64,000 nucleotides of DNA from Prinia subflava (taxonomy: Eukaryota > Chordata > Aves > Passeriformes > Cisticolidae): contig NW_026960608.1 in assembly GCF_021018805.1 (NCBI RefSeq), positions 1,054,001 to 1,118,000 on the forward strand. Direction: 5' to 3'. Positions 11,076 through 21,960 of the stretch are shown piece by piece. Each line of letters starts with the position of its first letter. Position 1 is the stretch's first letter. Under the pieces are notes generated by a model. It was not told where the DNA came from and made no database searches. It saw only the letters and a list, made by a program, of their open reading frames with translations. Made by a program: the position numbers and the translations under genes.

Positions 11076-12519
11076 ATACATCTACAAAACTTCTTCTAAC
11101 ATACACATAATATTTATCCCTTAATTGTGAAAGCAAACAATCTCATTACTCATCTATAACAAGGTTAAGTAAAAATGATAATAGAAGAATAAAGAAACAC
11201 CCTTTGAAGCTGGTGAAAAAAACTGAAGATGCCATGGGTATGACTTTTGCTATTAGCTTTGGCAAGAATAAGAGCCAAACCCGAGGGAATATTCAATTAT
11301 TCCCCTTTGAATTGTTTGGGATTCTTACCCTGTTAATTTTCAATGTAGTGGGGTATTGGCAATTGATTGAGAGACAGGAAGACTGATTTGGTGATCAGAA
11401 TTCAATTTCACTCATGTTTTTCAAAAGCTTATATACTATTTCAGACAGGTTCATAATTTCTACTACAAAAATCAGGTTAAATATCACACAGACAGCTCAT
11501 GCATTTTACAACAACTCTTTGCTTGCAGAAGTTGATTGAATTTGCTCTCTTCCCGTAAACAGGTTTAATCCCATCTTCTGTAATCTTCAAAGTTCTGTTT
11601 GTTCCTGCCATGGCATCTTGGTTATCAAATCAACTATGTTAATCAAGTCTGTTTGACTGTCTGTCTTGTGTATTCCCACAGTGGGGAGGCGAAGATGTAT
11701 ATTTAAACCAGTAAGTTGCCAGGATACTATGTCTCGTGAAATCTCTTTGACAGGAAGCCCAGTTAGCATAGACACTGCCTTTGGACTTAGCTGTTCATGA
11801 CATCCAACCAGGACTGCAGAGACAGTAGCCAGGACAACTGAACACAGGTGGACCCATCACATTAGGATCAAGGTCTCTAAAGCCCTGGAAATTTGAACTT
11901 CTCATCTGGAAGAAAAGGATAGGAGACAGCGGCTAACTCTCCACAGAAGTAGACCATCATTGTCTACCTTGTCCTCTGTATTTACTGTTGTGAAGGCGGC
12001 ACACAAAATGATAACACTGAGGCAAGAGGTCTGCAGTGCAGAGCTGCCCCCCAAAAAGAGGGTGAGCCTGTTTATTTCTTTCATTTTTATACATTTGTGG
12101 GTCTGGTTGTGCATTGGCTTCTGGGGTTACTACCCCTTCACCCTACTGGCCAGATCGGCTGTCAACCAACATTATTTTCAGGCTAGAAATATGTAAACAA
12201 AACCAAGAAAGTTTGCTTATGTTCCAAGGCATAAGAACCTGAAAAAACTGCTCCTAATATTGTGCAGAAACTAAAGAACTGACTCCATCTTATGAACAAG
12301 TAAAAGGCTTTAGAAAAAACTCAGAAAAACCAGGGAGACATACTGTATTCTCTGCTTCTCTATATTTACTTCCCACACCTGGTGCAGAGACAAGACATAG
12401 AAAAGTCAGGGGGGAGTGTTTCAAGTGTTCCAAGTTGTTAAAAAGGGTTGAGTTAAAAGTAACTAGAGTTTGTAAAGACAAATTGAGAAATAAGAAGAGA
12501 GATTGAGAGTTTCTATTTT
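11076..12519. other. Non-coding stretch next to the ERV-D 3' end
   Basis: No gene can be supported. A short frame near 11204-11386 includes a hydrophobic stretch (FGILTLLIFNVVGYW) but no other motif. The right half (about 11.9-12.5 kb) may be the remainder of the ERV-D 3' LTR, but it does not align by eye with the 5' LTR. Confidence 0.4.
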
Positions 12520-12664
12520 TTGAGCACTGGTTTCTGCTTATCAATCTAGAACAAATGGGCAAGGTCCTATTTTTTTGTATGGCAAAGGACTATCTGTTTT
12601 TAACACACTTGATTACATAGCAAATTATAATCTGTTTAAATTTAGTTATGAGTTCCCTATATCA
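12520..12664 (-). repeat. ERV-D 3' LTR, U3 end
   Basis: It shares ctgcttatca, gggcaaggtcct, ttgtatggcaaag and aacacacttgattac, in order, with 28820-28958, the U3 end of the 5' LTR. On the minus strand the LTR would begin TGATATAGGG at 12664. The purine-rich AGGAAAAGTAGGGAT immediately before it is a plausible polypurine tract. The rest of this LTR could not be aligned. Confidence 0.55.
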
Positions 12665-12727
12665 ATCCCTACTTTTCCTATAACATAGGCAAATTCTTTT
12701 GCCTTCTAGGCGATACTGGGATACTTT

Positions 12728-14657
12728 TTATTGCATTTTCATGTGCTTTATTTCATTCATATCCTTCATTATTTTAACAATCCAAATAGGCATAAACAAT
12801 AATGTGAAAGTTATACAAACTAGAATTAAAAGCACTAATATAGGATGACACAACATGTTTAAGATTGCAGTGGCAGTAAGGGACCATCCAAAGAGTACAT
12901 CCTGCCAGTGGTGAGTCGTCACCCTTTACTCGTTTTAAAACTTGCCCTATCTCCTCAGCATCATGGTGGACTGTGATTAAAGTTTTCTTTCCAATCTCCT
13001 TTACCTCTTTGAGAATCTTCCTTAGGTCTTCATGTCTTAATAATTGTTCTACTAGAGTAAGGTTCATCCCGATGGGTGTAGGTAATATCTCCTGAACCAC
13101 AGTAAAATTAATCTTTACATATTGGTATGAAAAAACTGGTGCTTGATAAGAAAAATCACATCTGTCTATATTGTCAAAATTGCAGATACAAAGATTAGAA
13201 TGGTTATTGTTCATAGTTGAATTATCCGTCACTATGGTGGAGCACACTGTTCTTAGACATACATAGCCTTGGCCTATATACATAAGCATTGTTGTCTAGT
13301 TAACTGGAGGAACCTCAAAAGGACAGATACTCTGTTCAATATCTAAGCAAATGTCTTGTTCATTTATTGTGTTGCTTTCACAAATGAATCCTAGTTGTTC
13401 CCTTGCAATGCAAGGCTCTATATTTACAGTTTGCCACTTCCTCTCAGTCATTCATGCCCAAGTTCTATGTTCAGAAGGATATAATACAGCTTTGTCATGG
13501 TTCGATCCTAAGGTGATGATGGGGTGAATAATGTGTATTGAGGCATTATGTATGGTCAGCACAAAAGCAGTCACTGTGCTAGTGACAGGTTCATAAGTGA
13601 AATTTACTAAAGTCCACCAGGATTGAAGCACTCTCTCTAATTCAGTAGCATTGTCCCAAACAACCCTTTGAATCTCAGTGGGGAAGGTGCCCTCCCCTCC
13701 CTCTCGTATAACTGAGGCAGCCACTGATTGCATCTATTGTTGTGCCTGTCTTCAGCTAAGGGTTAAAGAAACTTTGTCTTGAACTCTATCTAGTGTGATT
13801 ATTGTTAATTCATAATCCTGTTCCTCTGTATTTTCCCACCCTGGTAAAAATTTAGATAATTTCCATTGACTAGTGCCTAGTGCTAGTATGGAAAACGGTA
13901 GAGGTTTTTGCAATTTAACTAGATTGTCACCTGTCACAGCTAATCTATTCATTTGTATTTCTGAATTTGTTGCATTTAAAACCCCCAGTCCCATTCCCAG
14001 TGCCCCTGTAAGGTGTCTTTTCCTTCTAGTTGTGTGGGGCATAAGTTTCTGTAGCAAATTATTCCATTCCATGAGAGAAGTCTTAAGGAATGGGGCACAT
14101 TCCGACCAGATGTTAAAAGCATTCACCTGCATTGCCATTTCAACTCATTTCCGGGACCATTCTGGGTTAATCAATAGCTTTTGGATTCCTGTATTTTTAA
14201 TGGCATATGGCCCTATTTTGGTAATTGCGGGTTGGAGCTCCTCCTTATGTTGGGGTTTTTCTTTATTTGTTATGTTTTTATTAAGATCCTTGCTTTCATT
14301 TAAACAAATTTGTGCTATTGTATAGAAACTGTGTTGCCCCTTATTCTTTGCCTTCAATGAGATTTCAGAAACCATACAGTAAATTAAGCATTTGTTGCCG
14401 ATTTCTGTTGAATGTATAGGCCCATATTTTGTCATATTGTATAACACTTTCCCCAACCAGTGTGTTGTGTTCCCAGTAACACCCATACGTATGGACCCAT
14501 ATAAGTCATCCCACAACTTACTAACAGTGCTGGTACCATTGCAGGTGCTTGTGGGTATTACATTTTTTGTTTCTTCCATATTCTCATATCCTTTGATTAA
14601 AATTAGGATCGTGAAAAGAGTAACTTTCCAGGATATACTTGCCTGACTTTCCAGGAA
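12728..14657 (-). pseudogene. env: ERV-D env (surface and transmembrane subunits), broken
   Basis: This is an envelope glycoprotein gene in several frames. Reading leftward: a hydrophobic leader (VTLFTILILI, about 14600-14640), a surface domain with many N-x-S/T sites, a furin-type site (TRRKR) at about 14020-14035, a following glycine-rich LTGALGMGLGVLN that could be a fusion peptide, more glycosylated ectodomain, and a hydrophobic anchor (LVLLILVCITFTLLFMPIWIV) at about 12765-12830 with a short tail. I find no CX6CC motif with an immunosuppressive-like segment as in ERV-C. Stops lie near 14145, 13740 and 13450. The long ectodomain after cleavage resembles the HEMO/percomORF type of env, which is a tentative placement. 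Confidence 0.65.
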
Positions 14658-14687
14658 GACTGTGGAGCTTTTTTGATTCTGGTGTGA

Positions 14688-15087
14688 TGTGGCCGAGTTT
14701 CTCAGGTATCGTGGGCATGATATGCTTACGGATACCATTTGAGCTATTCCAAACTAGGCCAAACTAGGCCTCAGGCCTGGGTCTAGTAGGCCGCAAAACG
14801 TTCAGCATACGTAGTAGCAGATAAACTTATCTCCTACTAGGTATGTATTAAGGTATGGCCACTCGCAGCATAGAGGTAATGGCACTAGATCTCCGTAGCC
14901 ACCTTAACCCTAGATTGCTTACATACTTCTGTATGTTCACCGCCTATCACAGTGCACCTGCTAACTGTAAACTATTCGCTCTGTACTTAACCGGCCATCT
15001 CGCGGAATAAAGCGGAGTACGTGCTGGAAACCATACTGGTTGGTCTCGCGTTACTCTAGTCCCCAGTCTTTCCAGGGTTCAACGTCA
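14688..15087 (+). repeat. 5' LTR of ERV-C
   Basis: It runs 400 bp from tgtggccgag to caacgtca and is apparently identical to 21555-21954. AATAAA lies at 15006-15011. A 9-bp direct repeat, aaactaggc, occurs twice near 14755. Confidence 0.95.
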
Positions 15088-15088
15088 G

Positions 15089-15100
15089 TGGCGCCCGAAC
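15089..15100 (+). other. Primer binding site of ERV-C, tRNA-Lys type
   Basis: tggcgcccgaac starts one base after the LTR. It matches the first twelve bases of the tRNA-Lys3-type site. The following ttagagac departs from it. Confidence 0.85.
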
Positions 15101-15350
15101 TTAGAGACAGAGCCCTGGATTTTAATGAAATATAAAGCTTAGATGCTGTGTGATTATAAAGCTTAGATGCTGTGAATTATTTAGCTTAAATGCTGGAAGA
15201 CCTCGCTTGATTTAGGACGTGTGTGTGTCGCTTGCGAACTACAGTCCGGAATTTCCGAGGCAGGCTGGGGAGCGTCGGCTGATTGGGTTGATTAGAAAGG
15301 CGACAGTGCCACCCACTGTCAGCGGAAAGAAGGTAAGAGCAGCGGCGCGG

Positions 15351-16734
15351 ATGGATTCACTCACGGAACGCGATTACATAGCTGCCACGCAGCTGTTAGC
15401 GTCCATTGTCTCGAAACGGGGCGAAAAGATCAGAGATTCTGATATAAATCAGCTGGCCCAATGGGCTAAAAAGAAAGGAAAGTTACAGCAGCCCTCGCTT
15501 TTGTTCAGCGAGACAGAATGGAAGGAGATCGGAGATTTACTGTGGGACTCGGTAGTTTCACAGGGGAAAGACGCAAAACTCTGTTCAGAGTTAGGTGTCA
15601 CGTGGAAGAAAATTATAAATACGCTACAAACCTTTGCCGCGGAGCGCAGAGCTGCCCAAGCCGCGATTTCCGCATTGGAGAGAACGGCCCCTTGCTCTCC
15701 TGAACCGGAGACCGTTCCTTCCCAAGCGGAAGAGCGGAAAAAAGTATCCAGGGTTGCGAGATTTTTCGGAATTAATTCCACGCATCCGGTGAAAGGGAAC
15801 GCGGCCCCCCTCTGCTCGTCCCTCCATGATGTGGTAGACGTAGCCAGCCATGCGGTTGAGAGACCGAGCGAGAAGCCGGAAGTGTCCTTGCCGCGGTTCG
15901 GCGAGAAAGGCGTAGGGGAGGAGAGAGCCAGCCGCCAGACCCGAGGGGCGTGGCGAAAGAGGAGGCAGGCGGGACCGGCGGCGGCGCAGGGTGGGCACAA
16001 GTGACGCAGCAAGGAGGCGGACTTAGAGGCGGTGCCACCGGCGGTGCAGAGCCAAACCCCTCCCCACCGGAACGGGAGCTGACGTAAGCTGCCCACATGA
16101 CAAAACCAAAAACAGAGAACATGGCGGCGCCCATGGCCGGATCGGACAACGCGAGTTCGATTCAACCTGAGATCCCTGCGCCCCCACAGCCTGCATCAGT
16201 GGGACCCGCCACCCATCCACGAGCGTCTCACTGTCCTCTGCCAGAATCTGACTCGGATGAGGAAGTTTTGAAACCTGATAGCAGTTGTGCAACGCAATCG
16301 CCGGAAAAGCCGCAGAGGTCAACGGAGCTGCAGCAAATTATAGCAGAGCTTGCTAAGCTCTCTAACCGGCAAAGTCAGCTGGAACAAAGGACATTTGAAT
16401 TATCCAAAACGTTCCCGCAGAAACCATGTAACGTACAACCTCTGTCGTCAATACACAGCCAGCAGGCGTTGCCATCCAATGCCCAGCAGATGGCGCTGCC
16501 TGCCAACCAACCTGATCCGCTTCTGAACCGCTGGGCCGAAGTTAAAAAACATGCCATCCTCGATAAGGACTTTGAAGCAGCCAATGTTATAGCTTGCCCT
16601 GTGACTGCAATGTGGACACTCATGCCACAGAGGTCTGCAGGAAACAGGGAAACTTCACGGCCAGTGCGCCGAGGCAGCGCGCCAAGACACAAATCGATGC
16701 CTCAGCCCACCAGGCCCCAAAAATGACTCATTGA
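15351..16734 (+). pseudogene. gag: ERV-C gag, capsid region deleted
   Basis: Gag builds the particle core. The ATG at 15351 follows a splice donor (aaggtaagag, about 15330). The first frame (to 16004) encodes a matrix-like helical domain rich in K and W (QLAQWAKKKGK) and the motif RFFG, which also occurs in ERV-F gag. The sequence then shifts frame, meets a stop near 16084, and continues as a proline/glutamine-rich segment to about 16604 (ACPVT), where capsid would begin. The next codons are already the second half of a zinc knuckle (C-x4-H-x4-C, about 16606-16640) in another frame, ending at 16734. Capsid and the first knuckle are thus missing. It cannot form normal cores. Confidence 0.85.
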
Positions 16735-17483
16735 ACCAGACCAGACCTGCTGCGTGGAGAAGCGTTGGTGTGGACATAACAGCAGCAGAAGAGGTCACCT
16801 TACAAGATAAGGAAGTCACCCTAATCCCAACTGATGTCTCTGAACCCATCTATAATACAGTTTCCTCAGCTGGAGGTTTGATATTAGGAGGAGCCTCCAC
16901 GAGCAAACAGGGTATTATGGTGGTGCCAGGAGTCATCAATGCTAATTACACTGGACAGTTAAAAGTAATGGTTTATGCCCTGCAGCCTCCTGTGACAATC
17001 CCAAAGGGGAGCAGGATTGCTCAGATCATCCCCTTTGAGAACATCCTGCCACGTCGTCAGTCCCACAAGCAGCCTGCGGAAACCGAAGGCGGAGCTAGGA
17101 GCTTTGGATCTATGGGACACAATGTTTTCCTTACAGTGGATTTACACGAGCGGCCACGGATTGCAGTGAAACTGCAACGAGGCGATGAAATTATTGGCAT
17201 GGAACCACTTCCAGACACCGGCGCAGACATATCTTTAATTAACAAATTACATTGGCCTTCTCATTGGCCTTTGAAATCCCCCTATACCCGCGTTGTGGGC
17301 GTAGGAGGCCTGACTGTTCCCTCAGTAAGTGCAGATCCTATTCGGATCATCTTTGAAGATGGACAAGTGGTTGCGGCTCATCTATATGTTGTGCCAATGC
17401 ATGAAGAGATTCTGGGGCTGCTAGGAAGAGATGTGCTTTCCCAAATAGGGATGGTTTTGACTACTGACCGGCATTTTCCTTAG
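16735..17483 (+). CDS. pro: ERV-C pro: dUTPase-protease
   Basis: This open frame encodes a dUTPase domain (from GVDITAAEEV through VINANYTGQLKV and GSRIAQIIPFENI, about 16765-17050) followed by an aspartic protease with an intact PDTGADISLI active site (about 17210-17240) and the C-terminal LLGRDVL (about 17430). A dUTPase in pro is the betaretroviral arrangement. The frame has no convincing start codon. It overlaps the end of the gag frame by -1, so it would be expressed as a frameshift product. It ends at the TAG at 17481. The dUTPase limits dUTP incorporation and the protease matures Gag and Gag-Pro-Pol. Confidence 0.9.
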
Positions 17484-20188
17484 TGGCCACTGCAGAGCAG
17501 CCACCCATTTTAAAAATCACCTGGTTAACTGATACCCCTGTGTGGGTTGAGCAGTGGCCAATGACAGAGAAAAGGCTGCGAATTACCAAGCAATTGGTGC
17601 AGGAACAATTAGAAGCAGGTCACATTCGACCCTCAGTGAGTCCATGGAACACACCGATTTTTGTCATCCCTAAAAAATCAGGGAAATGGAGACTGCTACA
17701 TGACCTTCGTAAGGTTAATGAGCAGATGCAAGCGATGGGTGCTCTGCAACCAGGCTTGCCAGCACCGACCATGATTCCTCAAGAGTGGGACATTGTGATC
17801 ATCGATTTGAAGGACTGTTTTTTCACTATCCCGCTCCACCCTCAAGATACTCAGCGCTTTGCCTTCACTGTGCCATCTATTAACAGAGCAGCGCCAGCAC
17901 AACGATATGAATGGGTAACTCTTCCTCAGGGAAGTCGTACCTCGCCTACCATGTGCCAGATATTCGTCAATTGGGCTTTGCAGCCAATTCGTCAGCGTTT
18001 TTTCAATGAAATAATTTATCACTACGTCGATGACATCCTTGTTGCTACTAAGGAGCCTCTGCCCACAGAGGAGTTGGACTGGCTAGTCACGCAGTTAAAA
18101 CATTGTGGTCTGACTGTGGCCCCGGAAAAAATACAACGATCAGCCCCGTGGAAGTACTTAGGATGGCTGATCACGAGTGCACAAATCCGGCCACAGAAAA
18201 TTACTTTACATACCAACATTTCAACGTTATATGATGCTCAGAGACTTTTTGGAGACCTGCAATGGGTTCGTCCCATTGTAGGAATCACCAATGAGGACTT
18301 GCAACCGTTTCTACCATGGCTACACGGTAATGATGCCAGTAGCCTTCGACAATGTACCCCTGAACAGCAACGAGCCTTAGTCAAGGTGTCAGAGAAGCTA
18401 CAACGTGGTTGGAGCATTCGCCGCATAGAACACCTGCCACTGTCACTGTTCCTCTCCAACGCAGATGCCTGTCCGTTTGCCATCATTTTTCAATGGCAAA
18501 AGAAAAAGGGGGAACACCAGTCTGGGTTAAAATCGACAGCTGGTGTGATTGAATGGGTGTTCTTGCCGGTGCAGCCGAAGAGTCGTGTTATGACAAGAAC
18601 AGAAGCCCTTGCCGCGCTCATCAGGAAAGGGAGAGATAGGATTTTAGAGATCGATGGGGAAGAACCGGCAGATATCAGTGTTCCGATCAGAAATGAAGAT
18701 CTGGACTGGAAGCTGAGACATTCTGTGGAGCTGCAAGAAGCATTGTTAGGTTTTACAGGTGTGGTTCACAACCAACAGCCAAAGGGTCCGATGTGGACTC
18801 TGATTGTACGCCATCAGTGGCTGGAGAAGCCTTTGTGTTCCATGACACCTGTGGAAGGCAGAACAGTTTATACGGATGCTGGCCGAAAGACACAAAGAGC
18901 TGTGTGTGTGTGGAAACAGCAAGGAGAATGGAAGCAGCATTTAATCCGCAGTGAAGCCGGAGACAGCTTGCAGACCCTGGAACTGGGAGCAGTGTGTTGG
19001 GCTTTGCAAACCTGGAATAAGGAACCTCTTAATGTGGTGTCAGATTCTTTGTATGTGGTTGGAGTGGTACAAAGAATCGAAGATGCACTCATTAAGACCA
19101 CTCAGAATCAGCGCCTCGGAGAACTATTTCTACGACTGAGGAGTATACTCAGACAGCGTCAGCATGCCTTTTGCGTGATGCACATTCGTAGTCATCAGTG
19201 CAGCAATGGTTTGGGAGAAGGCAATGCACGGGCAGATGCTGCAGTCAGTTGCGTTGCCCATGTCCCTCCCGAAAGCAAATTTGTAAGAGCTCGCAACAGC
19301 CACGAGAATTTCCATCAGAATGCTAGAGCTTTGCGTCGTCAATTTCAAATATCTATGAACGATGCACAGGGGATTGTGCGTGCCTGCCCTCAATGCAGTC
19401 ATCACGGGCCAGGTCTTGGCCTAGGCACGAATCCTCGAGGAATGAAAGCCCTGGAACTGTGGCAAATGGATGTAACACACATCCCAGAGTTTGGAAGGTT
19501 GAAATATGTTCATGTCACTATTGACACCTACTCCAAATTCATTTGGGCCACAGCACAAACTGGGGAAAGAGCTCTGCACGTTGAGAGACATTTGACTGTT
19601 TGCTTTTCAGTGATGGGAGTGCCTGCAGAAATCAAAACTGACAATGGTCCAGCTTATGCGGGACAACGAGTTGCTAGGTTTCTGCAAAAGTGGGGAGTCA
19701 AACATACTACCGGGATTCCTCACTCTCCTACTGGCCAAGCCATTGTGGAACGGGCTCATCGGACGCTGAAAGAGTATCTCACAAAACAGAAGCAAAGCAA
19801 TGACCTAGATGTGACCAATCGTTTATCTAAAGTACTGTTCACTTTAAATTACTTATGCCTAGCAGAAGGGTGAGAAGAGCCTGCAGTTGTCATCCACCAC
19901 CAGGCTGTGAAAGAAGGGAGACCACAAGCAATTCCAGGACTTTACGTATATCATAGGGACATGCGAACGGGTGAATGGCAGGGACCCAGTCCAGTCTTGT
20001 TTAATGGTCGCGGTTATATGTGTGTTTCTGCAGGAGAAGCAGGACCTGTCTGGGTGCCGAGTCGCTTTACCCGTGCGTGTCCACAAGAAAAGATACCAAC
20101 CGGCGGTGACACTCCTAGAGACACTCACAAAGACAGCGACGACTTACCTGAAGCACCTCAAGAAGACACAGAGAGTGCTGAAAATTGA
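17468..20188 (+). pseudogene. pol: ERV-C pol: reverse transcriptase, RNase H, integrase with one in-frame TGA
   Basis: Pol copies RNA to DNA and integrates it. The frame opens at 17468, -1 relative to pro, leaving a 16-nt overlap in which I see no canonical slippery heptamer. Counting from 17483: RT includes LHDLRKVNE, LPQGSRTSP and YVDD (about residue 180); RNase H has TDAG (about 464), the ELGAV segment and ADAA; integrase has an HHCC zinc site (about 610-645), MDVTHI (about 660), DNGPAY (about 718) and VERAHR (about 754), so the DDE triad is present. A TGA at 19871-19873 ends the frame, but the integrase C-terminal region continues in the same frame to 20188. All catalytic residues precede the stop; about 105 residues follow it. 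Confidence 0.9.
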
Positions 20189-20310
20189 CTGTTTTAATAC
20201 TATATCATTGCACTGTTATTGTGTGATACTTAGAGGCACGATAAGTTATTGGTTAGGGTTTTAGGTTAGTAGCCTGTGTGCTACACTGTCTGCTTGTCAC
20301 AACGGGTGAA

Positions 20311-21609
20311 ATGTTAAGCATGAGAGTGTTGGTTTTAATCAGTGTGGTAGTAAAAACAAGAGCAGGGATGTTTAACATTGACACAAGGGAGAACATGTGG
20401 GTTACTTGGGCCAAACAAACTAAACAGGATTCCTTTTGTTTATCTCTAGCGACGCCATCCAATCCTTTTAGAACCTGCTTGACTGGAGTTCCACTGACCT
20501 CCATGGCAGAGTTCAAGTCTTTAACCCCTGTCAGCATTGACCCAAAAGGTGCTTTAGGGCCACAAGCTGCTGCCATAGCGCGAAACCTTAGAACTGCTGG
20601 TCCAGAACCTCAGGAGCTTGATCTTTTAGGTTCTGTGCCAGGAAACTATTGTCTTGTCTTTGGGCGCTTTGCAGTGAATTCAAGCCTATTAATCATAGAT
20701 GAGCAACAATTGAAAGGCCACGCTACGTGGCTATCCCCTCATTCACCATTGTATTACAATTACTCTGAGTATTGTAATAGTTGGGTCAGATCTGTCACAC
20801 AATTGACAACAGCTGCTAAGAGATTGCCACCAGGAATCTTTTTAGTTTGTGGAGATAGAGCATGGTCCACAGTACCTCCAAACAGTGTCGGAGGACCGTG
20901 TTATTTTGGTAAACTAACTCTGTTCGCACCTAGTATTCACCAGGTTCTAGGCTTGCCAAGAAAGGCTCAACGAGTCAAGCGCAGTATGTCTCAACTAGGT
21001 CCCAACTGCAGAGATCAAGTTAAGTTATGGCAGCCTGCAGCCGTGATCTCAGCATCCGTTTTTGCCCCAGGAGTTGCTTCAGCACAAGCCCTCACACAAC
21101 TGAAACATTTAGCCTGCTGGACAGGGAAACAGATTAACATAACGACGAAGTTGTTGAGTGAGCTTGCTGAAGATGTTAGTGGCATTCGCCATTCAGTGCT
21201 CCAGAACCGAGCCGCGATTGACTTCCTTCTTTTGGCTCAGGGGCATGGATGCGAAGAGTTTGAAGGCATGTGCTGCATGAATTTATCAGACCACTCACGG
21301 TCGATACATCAGCAGTTAGCGCAGTTGAGGGACAACATGAAACACCTTGTAGTTGAAAACACTCCGTTTGACAATTGGCTGAAGTCTTGGAATCTCACCG
21401 GGTGGATTGTGGATTTAATTCGTTTTGGTATAATGATCTTTATTGCTGTCATAGTAGTTTTGACAATAGTGCCTTGCTTGATACAATGCATGCGCAAATT
21501 AGCCGACCGTGCCTTAACGTCAGTTTGGATAGCCCAAAAAGAAAAAGGGGGAACTGTGGCCGAGTTTCTCAGGTATCGTGGGCATGATATGCTTACGGAT
21601 ACCATTTGA
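20311..21609 (+). CDS. env: ERV-C env: open envelope glycoprotein
   Basis: This is an uninterrupted 432-residue envelope. A short hydrophobic leader follows the ATG at 20311 (in-frame codons extend upstream to 20278). The surface subunit carries LPPGIFLVCGDRAW and GGPCYFGKLTLF. A furin-type site, RVKRS, lies near residue 220. The transmembrane subunit has a hydrophobic AAVISASVFAPGVA, a heptad region, LQNRAAIDFLLL, a CEEFEGMCC (CX6CC) motif near residues 313-321, and an anchor (IMIFIAVIVVLTIVPCLI, about 373-390). The last 18 or so codons lie in the LTR. The CX6CC unit is the gamma/alpharetrovirus type of env, here joined to a beta-like pro-pol. The surface part is short (about 220 residues). 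Whether it folds or is expressed cannot be seen. Confidence 0.9.
   Translation: MLSMRVLVLISVVVKTRAGMFNIDTRENMWVTWAKQTKQDSFCLSLATPSNPFRTCLTGVPLTSMAEFKSLTPVSIDPKGALGPQAAAIARNLRTAGPEPQELDLLGSVPGNYCLVFGRFAVNSSLLIIDEQQLKGHATWLSPHSPLYYNYSEYCNSWVRSVTQLTTAAKRLPPGIFLVCGDRAWSTVPPNSVGGPCYFGKLTLFAPSIHQVLGLPRKAQRVKRSMSQLGPNCRDQVKLWQPAAVISASVFAPGVASAQALTQLKHLACWTGKQINITTKLLSELAEDVSGIRHSVLQNRAAIDFLLLAQGHGCEEFEGMCCMNLSDHSRSIHQQLAQLRDNMKHLVVENTPFDNWLKSWNLTGWIVDLIRFGIMIFIAVIVVLTIVPCLIQCMRKLADRALTSVWIAQKEKGGTVAEFLRYRGHDMLTDTI
21540..21554 (+). other. Polypurine tract of ERV-C
   Basis: agaaaaagggggaac directly abuts the 3' LTR and lies within the env frame. Confidence 0.9.
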
Positions 21610-21954
21610 GCTATTCCAAACTAGGCCAAACTAGGCCTCAGGCCTGGGTCTAGTAGGCCGCAAAACGTTCAGCATACGTAGTAGCAGATAAACTTATCTC
21701 CTACTAGGTATGTATTAAGGTATGGCCACTCGCAGCATAGAGGTAATGGCACTAGATCTCCGTAGCCACCTTAACCCTAGATTGCTTACATACTTCTGTA
21801 TGTTCACCGCCTATCACAGTGCACCTGCTAACTGTAAACTATTCGCTCTGTACTTAACCGGCCATCTCGCGGAATAAAGCGGAGTACGTGCTGGAAACCA
21901 TACTGGTTGGTCTCGCGTTACTCTAGTCCCCAGTCTTTCCAGGGTTCAACGTCA
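21555..21954 (+). repeat. 3' LTR of ERV-C
   Basis: It appears identical to 14688-15087 by eye across 400 bp. AATAAA lies at 21873-21878. It is followed directly by the duplication gtgtga. Confidence 0.95.
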
Positions 21955-21960
21955 GTGTGA

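Larger units (their letters stand above)
14688..21954 (+). mobile_element. ERV-C: young beta-like provirus with full structure
   Basis: This is a 7.27 kb provirus with 400-bp LTRs that look identical, a tRNA-Lys primer site, gag, pro with dUTPase, pol, env and a polypurine tract. A perfect 6-bp duplication, gtgtga, flanks it (14682-14687 and 21955-21960). It lies opposite to and inside ERV-D, exactly at the end of that integrase: the ERV-D frame reads through WIHHT on the right of the insertion and continues with TRIKKAP on the left. LTR identity indicates recent integration. Defects are a gag deletion with frame breaks and one stop near the end of pol. Confidence 0.95.

Noticed and set aside
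17468..17483. Programmed frameshift site between pro and pol of ERV-C
   Set aside because: The -1 frame relation is clear, but no X-XXY-YYZ heptamer is visible in the overlap, so no site is annotated.
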